A DNA stretch of 64,000 nt, taken from NCBI GenBank assembly GCA_965243215.1, contig CBDEUJ010000004.1, forward strand, positions 1,364,001 through 1,428,000, given 5' to 3'. Below the pieces are notes generated by a model. That model was not told where the DNA came from. It worked only from the letters and a program-made list of their open reading frames with translations, and ran no database searches. Numbering within the stretch: position 1 is the stretch's first letter; each line of letters begins with the position of its first letter. Shown piece after piece: positions 44,242-53,855 of the stretch. The position numbers and the translations under genes were made by a program. The DNA comes from JAJEFO01 sp009843725. GTDB lineage: Bacteria > Pseudomonadota > Alphaproteobacteria > Rhodobacterales > Rhodobacteraceae.

Positions 44242-45858
44242 TCATGCCGATTGTCTCACATGATCGAAGGCCTTTCGCAAAGGCCTTCTTTCAGCCGCAC
44301 AGGGCCGTACGCTCTTCTGCATGGTCAGGTGATTGCAGCCGTTCCGGCGCCGGTAACCGATGTCGTCGACAAACTCGAGCATCAGCCGGACGGCGACGCC
44401 TGCCCCTTCGACGCGATCATCCAGGAACGCCTCGAAGTCGGCTTCCGGTTCAGCGGCAAGCGGATCGAACTCACGGCCGTCATCGACAACGTCGACGAAA
44501 AGCGTCCCGTCATCCTCCTGAAGCTGGAGCGTGACCCGGATCTCGTGTTCGGCTGCGGTGTCGTAGCCATAGTTGATGATGGTCATGACCCACTCCTCGA
44601 GAGCCAGCTGGATCTCGAACAGCACCCTGTCCTCGACGCCGTTGCGGTCCGCGAAGGCGGCAACCTCCCGGGCGAGCAGCTCAATCTGGGAGCTGTCGTT
44701 CCTGATGACAAGGCTGAGCGCCCTGTCCGGATCGGCGATTGCGACTTCCGGCAGCCTTTCGATGCGCACTTCCGGCTGGGCGTCGCCGGCGACGATCGCA
44801 CGCATGGCGGCGACGTCGATGACCGGCTCCACCGAGAGCTGTGCGCTCTTCGGGGGCCAGGATTCCCGGGGATCCTTCAGGATGAGCCCCTTTATCTGCC
44901 GAAACAGGTCCTCGACCAACGGCATCCGGCGTACTGCACTGAGCGCCCTCTCCTTGCCCCGCAGGTGCATGTGCCGATAGAGCGTATTGAACGGCACGCC
45001 GCCGCTACCTATGCCGGGCACGTCCATGAGAGTGTCGGGGCCGTCGGCCGGCAGGTTCGCCGCGCGATGCAGTTCCGCCAAGGTTTCGGACCGGATGCAG
45101 CGCTCGTCAATGTTGCCGCCGATCCTGTAGAGCGCGGCCAGGATCGCGAAATAGCCCGGGTGCGGGGGCTGGGTGAAGCTCCAGCGGGGTCGCGCGGTGT
45201 CGGTCAGGTAGCGGGGCTCGCCAGCCTTGTGTTCGCGACCAAGGATCGCGTTTCGATGGGGAAAGCGGCCGAAGGAGAGCAGGACTTCCGAGTGCTCGAT
45301 GAAAGCCCTGATGAAGGACCAGCCGACATACTGGCTGATCCGACGACGGCCAGACGGGACGGCGGCCACGAGGTCGGCGCTCCAGCGGATGGCCCTGCTG
45401 ACACAGAGCTCCTGCACCTCCAGCTCCTCGGAGTGGGACAAGGACACGTAGACCCAGAACCGCTCCATGACGTTGCATTCGGCCATGTCCAGATCCGCGT
45501 CGCACAGGGACCTGGCCATGGGCCCGGTGACAGGATCGTTCGCGTATGCCAGCGGAGTACCCCGGTAGACGCAGCGCGGGAACTGGTCGAGGACAATGAT
45601 CTTCGCCAGCGTCCCCATCGTGGTCTCCCATTCCCGCCCGGCGAAGAAGCTGTCAAAGCCTTCCAAGTGGATCCGCTCGCACCAGTGGCGCTGCACGTTG
45701 AAGAAGTCCCGGTCTTCGGCGCTTCGGGCGAAGGGGCCGATTCTCCACTTCAGCATCCGTTCCCGCCAGCCGTCCCGGCTGGCCCCGCCAACCGACCTCA
45801 TCGGCCCCATCCAGAAGTCAAGAACCGCTTCGGGTGTCTTTGGCAGAATTGTCGTCAT
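44242..45858 (-). CDS. DUF924 domain fused to an RsbW-like anti-sigma HATPase domain
   Basis: A 538-residue cytoplasmic protein. Residues 1-215 are a DUF924 (TPR-like helical) domain: TPEAVLDFWMGPM, TLAKIIVLDQFPRCVYRGTP, ERFWVYVSLSHSEELEVQE and FGRFPHRNAILGRE. Residues 216-385 are an unrecognised middle region. Residues 386-515 resemble RsbW/SpoIIAB-type GHKL ATPases: QLALEEWVMTIINYGY, VDVVDDGREFDPLA, EGAGVAVRLMLEF and NHLTMQK. The N-box asparagine expected four residues after the second Glu of LALEE is Thr426, so ATP handling may differ. The frame is continuous with no sign of a sequencing joint. AAGGAG lies 6 bases before the ATG at 45858 (a second ATG at 45861 is too close). No partner sigma factor or STAS protein is nearby. 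Confidence 0.8.
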   Translation of the reverse strand: MTTILPKTPEAVLDFWMGPMRSVGGASRDGWRERMLKWRIGPFARSAEDRDFFNVQRHWCERIHLEGFDSFFAGREWETTMGTLAKIIVLDQFPRCVYRGTPLAYANDPVTGPMARSLCDADLDMAECNVMERFWVYVSLSHSEELEVQELCVSRAIRWSADLVAAVPSGRRRISQYVGWSFIRAFIEHSEVLLSFGRFPHRNAILGREHKAGEPRYLTDTARPRWSFTQPPHPGYFAILAALYRIGGNIDERCIRSETLAELHRAANLPADGPDTLMDVPGIGSGGVPFNTLYRHMHLRGKERALSAVRRMPLVEDLFRQIKGLILKDPRESWPPKSAQLSVEPVIDVAAMRAIVAGDAQPEVRIERLPEVAIADPDRALSLVIRNDSSQIELLAREVAAFADRNGVEDRVLFEIQLALEEWVMTIINYGYDTAAEHEIRVTLQLQEDDGTLFVDVVDDGREFDPLAAEPEADFEAFLDDRVEGAGVAVRLMLEFVDDIGYRRRNGCNHLTMQKSVRPCAAERRPLRKAFDHVRQSA

Positions 45859-46229
45859 CATGGTCTCCTTGCTCGCGACTGCGGATAAAGCTCGCGGCGC
45901 CGGGATGCGGGCCTGCGGCTCCGCGGCACCCTTTCCGATTGGGGTCGCCGGACGGTTGCCGGAGACCGTCCCAGCCAGACGCTCCGCTTCGTCCCGGCTC
46001 CGGTTTCCTGGATGAACGCCGTCGAGGGCTTCCTCTCCAAGCTCTCGGAGTGGAGGCTGGAAAAAGGTGGTGCTTGACTCGATTGCCGGGCCAGTCGTGA
46101 TCAGGAGCTCCATCACCGGTCACGATGCCAACGACGCCCGCCCGCCCCAAGGGAGAGGAAAGCTGGGGCGTCACTTGAAATCGTGGAGAGGAAGGCACCG
46201 GAAGCTCTAGGAAACGGCATCCAGGCCAG

Positions 46230-46700
46230 TCAGCGGAACTGACCGTAGCGGCAGGCGACTTTCCAGCCGACGAGCAGAAGGGCCATGTAGGTGCCGTGTT
46301 CCAGCAGTTCGGCCCGATCGCCGGCGACGACGTCGAACGCCGAAAAGCCCGTGAAGGTGACCGCCGAAACCACGAAGGCAGCCGTCAGCAGGTGAGGCCG
46401 TGCAAGCGCGGCCAGAAACAGCGCTCCGGCGACAGCCTCCCACAGAAACGCAAAATGCAGCACGGGACCGGTCAGGCCCGTCGGCAGGCCCATGTCGGCG
46501 AAGTACGGTCCGAACTGGGCGCCGCGGTCCTTGCCGTGCCAGGTGAAGAGTCCGAGGTCGGTCCCGTTGAGCACCTTGTCGGCGGCATTCATGGCCCAGA
46601 AGAGCCCCCAATGGACGATCACCGTCGCGGCCAACGGGTTACGCCTCACCATTCCGGTCAACGCTTCGCGACGGCGGGTCGGGTCTGTCATTGTTGTCAT
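46230..46700 (-). CDS. DoxX-like small membrane protein
   Basis: A 156-residue protein with four hydrophobic segments (about 25-45, 75-95, 98-115 and 125-147), including VLHFAFLWEAVAGALFLAAL and the FSAFDVVAGDRAEL loop seen in DoxX/DoxD-like proteins. GGAGG precedes the ATG at 46700. Role unknown; some relatives are linked to redox or membrane stress. It lies upstream of the DUF924-HATPase gene on the same strand, about 370 bases away. Confidence 0.6.
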   Translation of the reverse strand: MTTMTDPTRRREALTGMVRRNPLAATVIVHWGLFWAMNAADKVLNGTDLGLFTWHGKDRGAQFGPYFADMGLPTGLTGPVLHFAFLWEAVAGALFLAALARPHLLTAAFVVSAVTFTGFSAFDVVAGDRAELLEHGTYMALLLVGWKVACRYGQFR

Positions 46701-46930
46701 GGCGTCCTCCGGTCGCTCAGTTCAATTCCATTCCATGGGGTGCAGGCGAGGTCGGCTGGTCGGATCCAGTTGTCGTGCAGGCTATCGCCGAGCATCCATC
46801 CCCGCGTTGGTCGCCATACCCAGCTTCCGCGCACGTCACGGTGCAGCCGTGCGCGGCTGAGCCAGAGTCGTCGAAGCGCGTCGAAATTCTTGCCGCAGCG
46901 GTCGATCTGTCTGTCCCCCGAGTCAATTGC

Positions 46931-47386
46931 TCACGAGCCCGAAGACAGGGCGGTCAGCCCGTTCGACGTAAGCGAGAGCTCGGTGACCGATGAAATCCCG
47001 TCGAAGACTCCCACCGGGAGGTCGGGCGGGTCCGATCCCGCCTCGGGCCCGAGAAGCGTGCCAAGGTCAAGCCGCTTCAGGCCGCTCAGCGCGGTGAAGT
47101 CCCCGGCGTTGAGGGCAACGACGCGCGCGAACTCCGGGATGTCCAGCGTGTCCAGCGCCTCGATCAGCGCGAGCATCGCGGCCGTGATGTCGTCGCAAGG
47201 CACGTACTCGCCGCGGATCAGCCGAATTGCGGCCTGGATCTCGTCATTCACCTCACGGCTGTGGTCGCAAACGCTGACGAAGTCCGACGTCCGGGCCAGG
47301 GCGGCAGCGCCGACCGGAACCAGCGAGCCGCAAACGCAAAGCGCCAGCGCGGCCACCGCCGCGAGGGAGAGACCCGGGAACTTCAT
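46931..47386 (-). CDS. Secreted leucine-rich-repeat protein, C-terminally truncated
   Basis: A 151-residue product from ATG 47386 with signal peptide FPGLSLAAVAALALCVCGSL and mature VCDHSREVNDEIQAAI. This is the N-terminal pattern of bacterial secreted LRR proteins (CDRTPQVRDAI...CADVTAAHL), seen again in PCDDITAAMLALIEALDTLD. LRR units follow (VALNAGDFTALSGLKRLDLG, LPVGVFDGISSVTELSLTSN), then a stop after GLTALSSGS. Relatives carry many more repeats, so this copy was cut short. Confidence 0.68.
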   Translation of the reverse strand: MKFPGLSLAAVAALALCVCGSLVPVGAAALARTSDFVSVCDHSREVNDEIQAAIRLIRGEYVPCDDITAAMLALIEALDTLDIPEFARVVALNAGDFTALSGLKRLDLGTLLGPEAGSDPPDLPVGVFDGISSVTELSLTSNGLTALSSGS

Positions 47387-47894
47387 GCAGGTCAGCTCAA
47401 GTCGGGGCGCTCTGCCGATTGACCTTGCACCCGGCGGGCCGGCCGCCAGAGGCGATGTCGCCCGCAGGCGGCGCTCTGCCGCCCGAACCGCACGCAGGAG
47501 CGACGACTCGCAAGGCGCGCGTGTCACCGAAAACGGGCACCCGCCAGACCGCTCCTGGAACTTCCTGCGAAAACCGCATTGTCACGTTTCCCTGCACGAA
47601 ACTCTCCCTCAATTCAGACCTGAAGCAGCCAGGGGCATCGCGAATGGCAGCCACAGAATCTGCAACCAAATATGTTCGAATTATCTGTTTTGGCAAGTTA
47701 AATTTGCAAAAAATTTAACTGCGACATAATATATCCTCATAAATGTTCAAAAAATGTTTTAATCATGACGTTTTCATTACTAATTATGCCTTTAGCATGA
47801 CATAGCGGATCGGCAACTCCTGCGGCGGTCAGCGCGTGCCGGGAAAGATGGTAAAGGCGGGCCATGTGACGGCGCAGCGAAGCCGCGTGGGACA
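47387..47894. other. AT-rich intergenic patch
   Basis: 47640-47810 is markedly more AT-rich than the rest of the window and carries the hairpin at 47696-47720. No gene is seen. It may be the promoter region of an acquired surface-polysaccharide or LRR locus of which only fragments remain. Confidence 0.45.
47696..47720. repeat. Perfect AT-rich 10-bp inverted repeat
   Basis: AGTTAAATTT and AAATTTAACT flank a 5-base spacer. No intact gene ends beside it, so it may be a regulator-binding palindrome or the terminator of a deleted gene. Confidence 0.5.
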
Positions 47895-48401
47895 TTGCCG
47901 GAACTTGGAAACTGCGGGCGGAGAAGCCCCCTTCTGGCGCGGCGGCACTTCGAGGTCCGCGAGAGCAATCTAGGAGCGTCGCGGGTCACGGACGGAGCTG
48001 GCGACACGACAATCGAAGTGAGAACGCTCAACAGTTTTGCGGACGAACTGCCGTTGAATGAGGTGACCTTTGTCAAAATCGATGTGGAGGGACACGAGGA
48101 CAAGGTGATCACGGGTGCCTTGGAATTTCTATGCACGGCGAAGCCGATCATTGCGCCGGAGGGTTGGTACGCGACCGACCCAAGGAAAGGCGACCGCGTG
48201 TCTGCACTTCTCGACGGTGTAGGCTATCGACACTATTTCGCGCTCACGGATCGGCCTCCTTCCAGGAGCCGGACGTTGCATGCATGCCTTCCGAAGCCAA
48301 TGCGGAGAAAGAGACCATTGCGCCTCGAACGGATTGACACTTTGAACTGGGCTAACCACGATATTGCCATTGCCTCAATGACTAACTTCTTGGGCGATTA
48401 A
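47895..48401 (+). pseudogene. FkbM-family methyltransferase, 5'-truncated
   Basis: The frame contains ESNLGASRV, VRTLNSFADELPLNEVTFVK and IDVEGHEDKVITGALEFL followed by PIIAPEGWY, the C-terminal two thirds of FkbM SAM-dependent methyltransferases that modify sugars or polyketides. The N-terminal SAM-binding glycine motif is missing; the ATG at 47895 falls in unrelated sequence. It is less GC-rich than its neighbours, consistent with transfer. Confidence 0.72.
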
Positions 48402-49119
48402 GGACCGTTTTCGACCAGTGAAAGTGAAGCCAAGGCTTCGATTCACCGAGTGGAAACATTGAACTCAAGGTGTGCTACATGCTCGCTCTGTTCCGGTTTG
48501 CGTCCAGGGATTCGATTCACGAGTCCAGAAATGTCGACTCGCTTCGCAGTTGCTTCGGGACCATTTGGCCAAGACCTCCGATTAACTCATCGTGGACCCG
48601 GTCTGTAAACGCCCCGCAATTGCTGCGGGCAAGGCAGAACCCGCTTCTCGCCGGATGGGAAAGAGGCCGGGCGCATAGCAACGGTTCCCCGACGGGGACG
48701 TCACGTGCACGGTGGCGGCCATTTGCTCCGGCGGTCACCCGGGCCCCATACCCCTTCTTGCGGCCCTCGTCGTTCAAGAGCCGCGTCGGCCGGGTCGCAC
48801 GGCGGCCCCTCGCCGCTTCGCGAGCACGCAATTCGGCGTCCGCTGACTTTCGAAGTCCGGCACGGCGGGCACTGACCGTGGTGAGGTTCATCCGTGGTGC
48901 CCGCATGTGCGAGGCACGGGCGGGACGGCATTCGGTGAACCACATAATGCACGAAGTTGAATTCCGCGAGCTCCGACGCGGTTGCAATGCCGCGCGAGCC
49001 GGATGCAAGGTTCGCAGAAAAGCCAGTGAATGCATGGCGTGGACACCCTTCCCAAGGCGATCCGGCGTCGAAGGCACGAATCATGGCCGGGCAGGAGACC
49101 CTGCCCGGCACGTCTGGTT
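48402..49119. other. About 720 bases with no recognisable gene
   Basis: Long overlapping frames on both strands (for example 48517-49077 minus) lack any recognised domain. They are probably GC-driven chance frames or decayed DNA. Confidence 0.35.
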
Positions 49120-49506
49120 TCAGAATTCGAAGAGAGTCGAGTACTTTACCGACATGGAATCTGCGTCTACCAGCGAAAGAAAGCCCACGGTTCGAGGATC
49201 TTCAATGAAACGCGGCAGGGCGGCTTCGGCGGCCTCAAGCGTTTCCCAGTAGACGACCTCGACCCAGGAGCCGTCATCGTTGCGTGCCAGATGGCGGGCG
49301 ACGAAACCGTCATACTCTTCCAGGATGGGGTCGACAGCCAGCGTTTCACGCAGAAAGTCGTTCGGGTCGGCGCCTTCAACAAGTCTGAAATGCATGTATT
49401 CGACGGTCGAAGCCTCGTTGATCGGCTTTTCGTCCGCCAGTGCGCCGACGATGGCCATTACCGAAATGAGAGCTGACAGGACGAACGTATCGAAGGCTTT
49501 TTTCAT
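49120..49506 (-). CDS. Exported ABM-like (dimeric alpha/beta barrel) protein
   Basis: A 128-residue protein with signal peptide AFDTFVLSALISVMAIVGAL (cleavage likely after LADE or nearby) and a ferredoxin-like core: VEYMHFRLVEGADPNDFLRE, DPILEEYDGFVARHLARN, WVEVVYWETLEAAEAA. The pattern is that of antibiotic-biosynthesis-monooxygenase-like dimeric barrels. AGGAG stands upstream of the ATG at 49506, giving good support for the start. Periplasmic role unknown; it stands alone. Confidence 0.75.
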   Translation of the reverse strand: MKKAFDTFVLSALISVMAIVGALADEKPINEASTVEYMHFRLVEGADPNDFLRETLAVDPILEEYDGFVARHLARNDDGSWVEVVYWETLEAAEAALPRFIEDPRTVGFLSLVDADSMSVKYSTLFEF

Positions 49507-50416
49507 GAGTCTAGTCTCCTGATGGATTGACGAAGAGGAGACCAGCGCCCTGACGCAGGCACGCAAGAGCGCTGGTCGGTGAAATGATCGGAAGGTTAGG
49601 GAGGAATCCGATCACGGTTGTGCACACAACGGCGCAAACATAGAAGAACGGCAACGATGGGAGGTACGCCGCATCGGCCCGACGATGTCCCGCAAAATGG
49701 AAGCCATCCGGCTGCCCAAGTTTCAAACTTCCGCCGCAACGGAGACCGAAGGGCGGGTTGGTGAAGCTTGCCAGGGAGGTTGAAAACCAGCATGCCATCG
49801 GATCAATCCTGACACGATTGACCTCGCGCAAACCGTCCGTTCTTCCTGCCTCAAACCGGTCGATGGTCCTTTGCAGGACCTCGGCAGTGATCGCCCTCCG
49901 CATACGTATTGCGGTGACGCTATCGGTTGTACGGAGCCTGGCTGGAAAGGTCACGTGCCTCGTCTGCCTGCAAGCGGTTTCATGCCCCACCCGATGGCAG
50001 GGGTGTCCTTCAAATGACGTACGGGTGAACGGCTGGAGCCAGCAACTGAGAAATGTTCATCTCACAAGTGAACCTCAGAAAGAGACATGGTTGTCCTTGC
50101 GAATAAGGCCTCGGCGAGTGTCGTTCCCAATCGGCCAATTGCAAAGGAGGCGCTCCGCAGAATGAATAGAATTGGGTCCGGAAAGCGTTGCGGGGCAGAA
50201 GTCAAATCGGAAACGTCCTTGCAAGGCGTCGGCATTCAAGTTCGCTCATTTTGACCATTGAAACGCTCTACTCCGCTGAAATTGCCAAGCCCACTTGACC
50301 GCTTCCGCCCCGCCTTGTGGAAAATCCGGTCTCAGCAGCTGCGTTTGCTGAAGTGCCCGAGACTTGGCGGCCAATCACGCAATTCTGTACTGAAGCAATC
50401 ATTCCAATGCGGCTGA
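49507..50416. other. About 900 bases with no recognisable gene
   Basis: Frames at 49511-49990 (minus) and 49758-50165 (plus) are open but show no family signature. The region lies downstream of the livM-type stop (50417) without an obvious stem plus T-run. Confidence 0.35.
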
Positions 50417-51472
50417 CTAGATCCGAAACCAGCGCCGCAATCGTCCAAGTCCGCTTTCCAGGGCTTTGGACCGAGACCTGCGGCGTTGCTTGAGGATCAA
50501 GGTAACGATTCCCTCAGGCAGGAATATCACCGTCACCACGACTGCTACCCCTAGCAAGAACAGCCGGTAGTCGTCGAAGGCCCGCAAGAGTTCGTTGCCG
50601 ATCACAACGACGAAAACACCAAGGACGGCACCCGGAAAACGACCCATCCCGCCAACTGCAAGCATCACCATGGCCATCAGGAAGAACTCCGTCCCTAGAA
50701 CCTTGGGAGTCACAACTGTTGTATAATGCGCGTAAAGCCCGCCCGCCACGGCGGTGAATGCAGCCGAGGCAACGAACGCAAGAAGTCTGTACTTGTACTC
50801 ATTCACGCCGATGGCCTGCGCAAACGTGTTTGAATCGCGCATCGCAATGAAGGCCAGCCCCATGCGCCCACGCAGGATAATGAAATAGATCAGGTAGACG
50901 CAGATCGAACCGAACAGAAGTGCCACCCAATACCAGGTCATCTTGTCGATGGGTGAAACCTCATGACCCAGAAGGTTGAGCCAAGGAATGCCCAGAAGAC
51001 CGGTATTGCCCCCCATCCCGATCGCCTTGCCTTGCTGGATCAACGGAAGCAGCGCCAGGTGGACCGCAAAAGTGTAAAGTGCCACGTATTCGCCCTTGAG
51101 CCGCAGAGTCGGCACCGCCACGACTACCCCGATTCCGGCACCAATTGCCGCGGCGGCGGCGATGGCGAGCAACGGCGTTACTCCAGCATAGACGGACAGC
51201 ATCGCCGAACCGTAGGCCCCGAATGTAAAGAAGACGAGCTGGGCGTAGTTGAATATGCCTGCATATCCCAGGATGAGATCCCAGCTTGCAACCACGATGC
51301 ACCAGATGAACACAAGAATGAAAATATGGTGCAAATAGCTGTCTCCGATGAGCGCTCCGATGACTGCAAGCGCGGCCACCGCCGCCCAATAGGCCACGGT
51401 GTCCCTTTTCAGCCCCTTGCCTGTAAAGACCGAGTCGATTCTCGAGGTTTCGGTTGTCAAAGTCCTGGACAT
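50417..51472 (-). CDS. Branched-chain-type ABC transporter permease (LivM type)
   Basis: A 351-residue membrane subunit with VASWDLILGYAGIFNYAQLV, TFGAYGSAML, AMRDSNTFAQAIGVNEYKYR and AVGGMGRFPGAVLGVFVVVI. It has a basic C-terminal tail (KQRRRSRSKALE). It is the last gene of the third HAAT operon, starting one base after the LivH-type stop. Confidence 0.93.
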   Translation of the reverse strand: MSRTLTTETSRIDSVFTGKGLKRDTVAYWAAVAALAVIGALIGDSYLHHIFILVFIWCIVVASWDLILGYAGIFNYAQLVFFTFGAYGSAMLSVYAGVTPLLAIAAAAAIGAGIGVVVAVPTLRLKGEYVALYTFAVHLALLPLIQQGKAIGMGGNTGLLGIPWLNLLGHEVSPIDKMTWYWVALLFGSICVYLIYFIILRGRMGLAFIAMRDSNTFAQAIGVNEYKYRLLAFVASAAFTAVAGGLYAHYTTVVTPKVLGTEFFLMAMVMLAVGGMGRFPGAVLGVFVVVIGNELLRAFDDYRLFLLGVAVVVTVIFLPEGIVTLILKQRRRSRSKALESGLGRLRRWFRI

Positions 51473-51473
51473 G

Positions 51474-52346
51474 TCAGTTTTCCCAAACCCCGAAGAGACC
51501 CTTCGGCCGAATCATCAGAATGACGATCAGCATCAGCAGCCAGGCTGGCATGACCCAACCCGGACCGACGTAAAACGTGACGAAGGCCTCGAGCACTGCA
51601 AGGATGAAGGCGGCCACAAACGCGCCCTTGGTGCTGCCAAGCCCGCCCAGGACGACGATCACGAAAGCCTTGAGGAAGGGTGGCCAGCCCCCAAGTGGCG
51701 ACACGAGAAACACCGGTGCCAGAAGGATGCCCGCGATCCCGGCCAGAACCACCGACAACGCAAAGGTCAACGAAAACACCTGGTTCACGTCGATGCCAAC
51801 CTGACTGGCCCCCTGCATGTCCTGGCTGACCGCTCGCACGGCTTGTCCATAGCGGGTAGACGAAAGAAACAGCTCCAGCATCCCGACCAGGGTGAGCGAG
51901 ATCACGAAAATCGAGATCTTGTACCATGTGATCTTGATCCCTCCGAAGGCCAACGTGCCATCGACAAATGGCGCGATCGTGTGCGTGCCCGGTCCGAACA
52001 CGAGCTGCAGGCCGTTCTCGATTATGAAGGCGAGACCAAGTGTCACCATGATCGTGTTGATCTTCCAGTTTCCCGATCCGCGCAGCGGGCGGATGATCAC
52101 GCGCTCGATTCCGACACCTGTCACGGCAAGCACGGGCACGACGACCAGCACCGCCAGCCAGAGCGGGAAGTCAAACCCTCCCGCCACGAGGTACCATGCC
52201 AGGAACCCGCCCAGGGAGTACATCGATCCATGCGCGAAATTCAGGATGCGTGCCGCTCCGTAGACGAGCGACAGCCCGACGGCGACCACACAGTACACCG
52301 CCCCGTGCGTAATGCCGCTCAGGAAGACTTCAAGGATCTGGGTCAT
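51474..52346 (-). CDS. Branched-chain-type ABC transporter permease (LivH type)
   Basis: A 290-residue membrane subunit with AVGLSLVYGAARILNFAHGS, VSQDMQGASQVGIDVNQVFS and VVLGGLGSTKGAFVAAFILA. It overlaps the LivF-type gene by four bases. Confidence 0.93.
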   Translation of the reverse strand: MTQILEVFLSGITHGAVYCVVAVGLSLVYGAARILNFAHGSMYSLGGFLAWYLVAGGFDFPLWLAVLVVVPVLAVTGVGIERVIIRPLRGSGNWKINTIMVTLGLAFIIENGLQLVFGPGTHTIAPFVDGTLAFGGIKITWYKISIFVISLTLVGMLELFLSSTRYGQAVRAVSQDMQGASQVGIDVNQVFSLTFALSVVLAGIAGILLAPVFLVSPLGGWPPFLKAFVIVVLGGLGSTKGAFVAAFILAVLEAFVTFYVGPGWVMPAWLLMLIVILMIRPKGLFGVWEN

Positions 52347-53017
52347 GGAAGCCGATGCGCGTTGCCAATCTCGGATTCGTGGATGACGCCCTCCTCGATG
52401 GAATAGACCCTGTCGATCATGCCCTGCAGCAACGCGAGGCTTTGTTCGACCAGCAGCACGGTCAGGCCCTCCCGGTTCAGCTGCGAAACTGTTTCCAGCA
52501 TGGCTTCGGTCAGGTTTGGCGCCAAACCCAGTGAAGGTTCGTCAATCGCCAGCAGGGTCGGATTCGACATTAGTCCGCGCCCGAGCGCCACCATCTGCGC
52601 TTCCCCGCCCGAGAGCGATCGGCACAGCTGGTGGCGACGCTCCACAAGACGCGGATACAGCGCAAACACACGTTCCAGGTTGCGTTTCTCGTACCGTCGC
52701 GCCTGCGCCAGATAAGCTCCTAGCAGGAGGTTCTCCTGAATCGTCATGTCCATGAACAGGCGACGGTCTTCGGCGACATAGACCAGCCCCTGCTCCACCA
52801 ATTGGGGAGCCTTTTTCCCGACGATGTCCTGCGCGTTGAGCCTGATCGACCCGGACCGGACCGGAATCAATCCGCAGACCGCTTTCAGAAGCGAACTCTT
52901 GCCATGTCCGTTGGCACCGACGACCGCCACCAGTTCGCCCTCTTTCACCGTCAGTGACGCGTCGTGCAGCACATGAAAGTCACCGTAGAAAGCGTTGACG
53001 TTGTCCACTTCAAGCAC
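52343..53017 (-). CDS. Branched-chain-type ABC transporter ATPase (LivF type)
   Basis: ATPase of 224 residues from a GTG at 53017 (a TTG at 53032 is also in frame). Walker A GANGHGKSS, signature LSGGEAQMVALGRGL, Walker B LLAIDEPSLGLAP and LLVEQSLALL. The GTG start overlaps the end of the LivG-type gene by eight bases. Confidence 0.91.
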   Translation of the reverse strand: MLEVDNVNAFYGDFHVLHDASLTVKEGELVAVVGANGHGKSSLLKAVCGLIPVRSGSIRLNAQDIVGKKAPQLVEQGLVYVAEDRRLFMDMTIQENLLLGAYLAQARRYEKRNLERVFALYPRLVERRHQLCRSLSGGEAQMVALGRGLMSNPTLLAIDEPSLGLAPNLTEAMLETVSQLNREGLTVLLVEQSLALLQGMIDRVYSIEEGVIHESEIGNAHRLP

Positions 53018-53738
53018 TGTGCTTCTTTCCAAGATAGATCTCGACCACGTGATCGTCGTTCAGCACGACTTCCGGCATGTCGAGCATGACAAGTTTCCCG
53101 AAATTCATGATGAGGATGCGGTCAGCGATTTTGGCAAGGGCGCGGGTCTTGTGTTCGACCATCACGATGGTGATGCCCAGCTCTTCGCGTACATGGCGGA
53201 TCACCTGCAGGAATTCGATGACTTCGTCCGCGTTCAAGCCACCCAGAGGCTCATCCATGAAGATGATTGCCGGTCCTGTCGCCAGCGCGGCCCCAAGCAT
53301 GACACGTTTGCGGACCAGCAGATTGGCATGTGATGCGACGAGAGAAAGCTGGTCCTCCAGTTGGGTCACGTAGAGGATTTCGTCCATGCCGACGGCCGCC
53401 GGCTCTCCGTGAACCTCGCGACCGAAGATCTGTCCCGCCAGAAGATTCTCTCCCACCGTCACCGACGACAACAAGGTCGGGATCTGGAAGGTCTGCGCGA
53501 TCCCAAGGCCGCAGCGCCGATGCCTCTTGAGCCGCGTGATGTCGCGGCCATCGAGGGCAACTGTTCCTGCCGTCGCCTGATGCCCGCCAGTGCAGACATT
53601 CATCAGGGTGGACTTCCCTGCCCCATTGGGCCCCGCAACACCAAGTATCTCTCCCCGTTCAATGCAAAAGGACATGTCCGCCACCGCGTGAAAGTGTCCG
53701 AACCGCATGGTGACATTTTCCAGTGACATCTGCGTCAT
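53010..53738 (-). CDS. Branched-chain-type ABC transporter ATPase (LivG type), atypical signature
   Basis: A 242-residue ATPase with Walker A GPNGAGKST, Q-loop AQTFQIPTLL, Walker B IIFMDEPLGGLN and H-loop MVEHKTRALA. The signature region reads HANLLVRKRVMLGAALA rather than LSGGQ/LPYGQ. A relaxed C-loop of this kind (xLxxRKRLxLARAL) occurs in one LivG branch, so it may still work in a heterodimer with the LivF subunit, which has a normal signature. Confidence 0.9.
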   Translation of the reverse strand: MTQMSLENVTMRFGHFHAVADMSFCIERGEILGVAGPNGAGKSTLMNVCTGGHQATAGTVALDGRDITRLKRHRRCGLGIAQTFQIPTLLSSVTVGENLLAGQIFGREVHGEPAAVGMDEILYVTQLEDQLSLVASHANLLVRKRVMLGAALATGPAIIFMDEPLGGLNADEVIEFLQVIRHVREELGITIVMVEHKTRALAKIADRILIMNFGKLVMLDMPEVVLNDDHVVEIYLGKKHSA

Positions 53739-53797
53739 GCAGTGGCTCCGTGGCGCTCGGATCGACCAGGAAACTTCGAGAACGGTGAAACGCGTCT

Positions 53798-53839
53798 CAC
53801 GCCTTTGCCCGAAGAGGGAGAAGGACGAACAAGGGCGTG
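53798..53839 (-). promoter_or_regulatory. Intercistronic stem-loop after the binding-protein gene
   Basis: CACGCCTTTG and CAAGGGCGTG are complementary at nine of ten positions around a 22-base loop, within the 117-base gap between the binding-protein stop and the LivG-type start. Third case in this window of a stem at this place in an ABC operon. Confidence 0.5.
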
Positions 53840-53855
53840 GGCCAAGTCAAGACCG

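Noticed and set aside
44032..45888. 618-codon plus-strand frame opposite the DUF924-HATPase gene
   Set aside because: Basic, histidine-rich shadow; the minus frame has both recognised domains and a ribosome-binding site.
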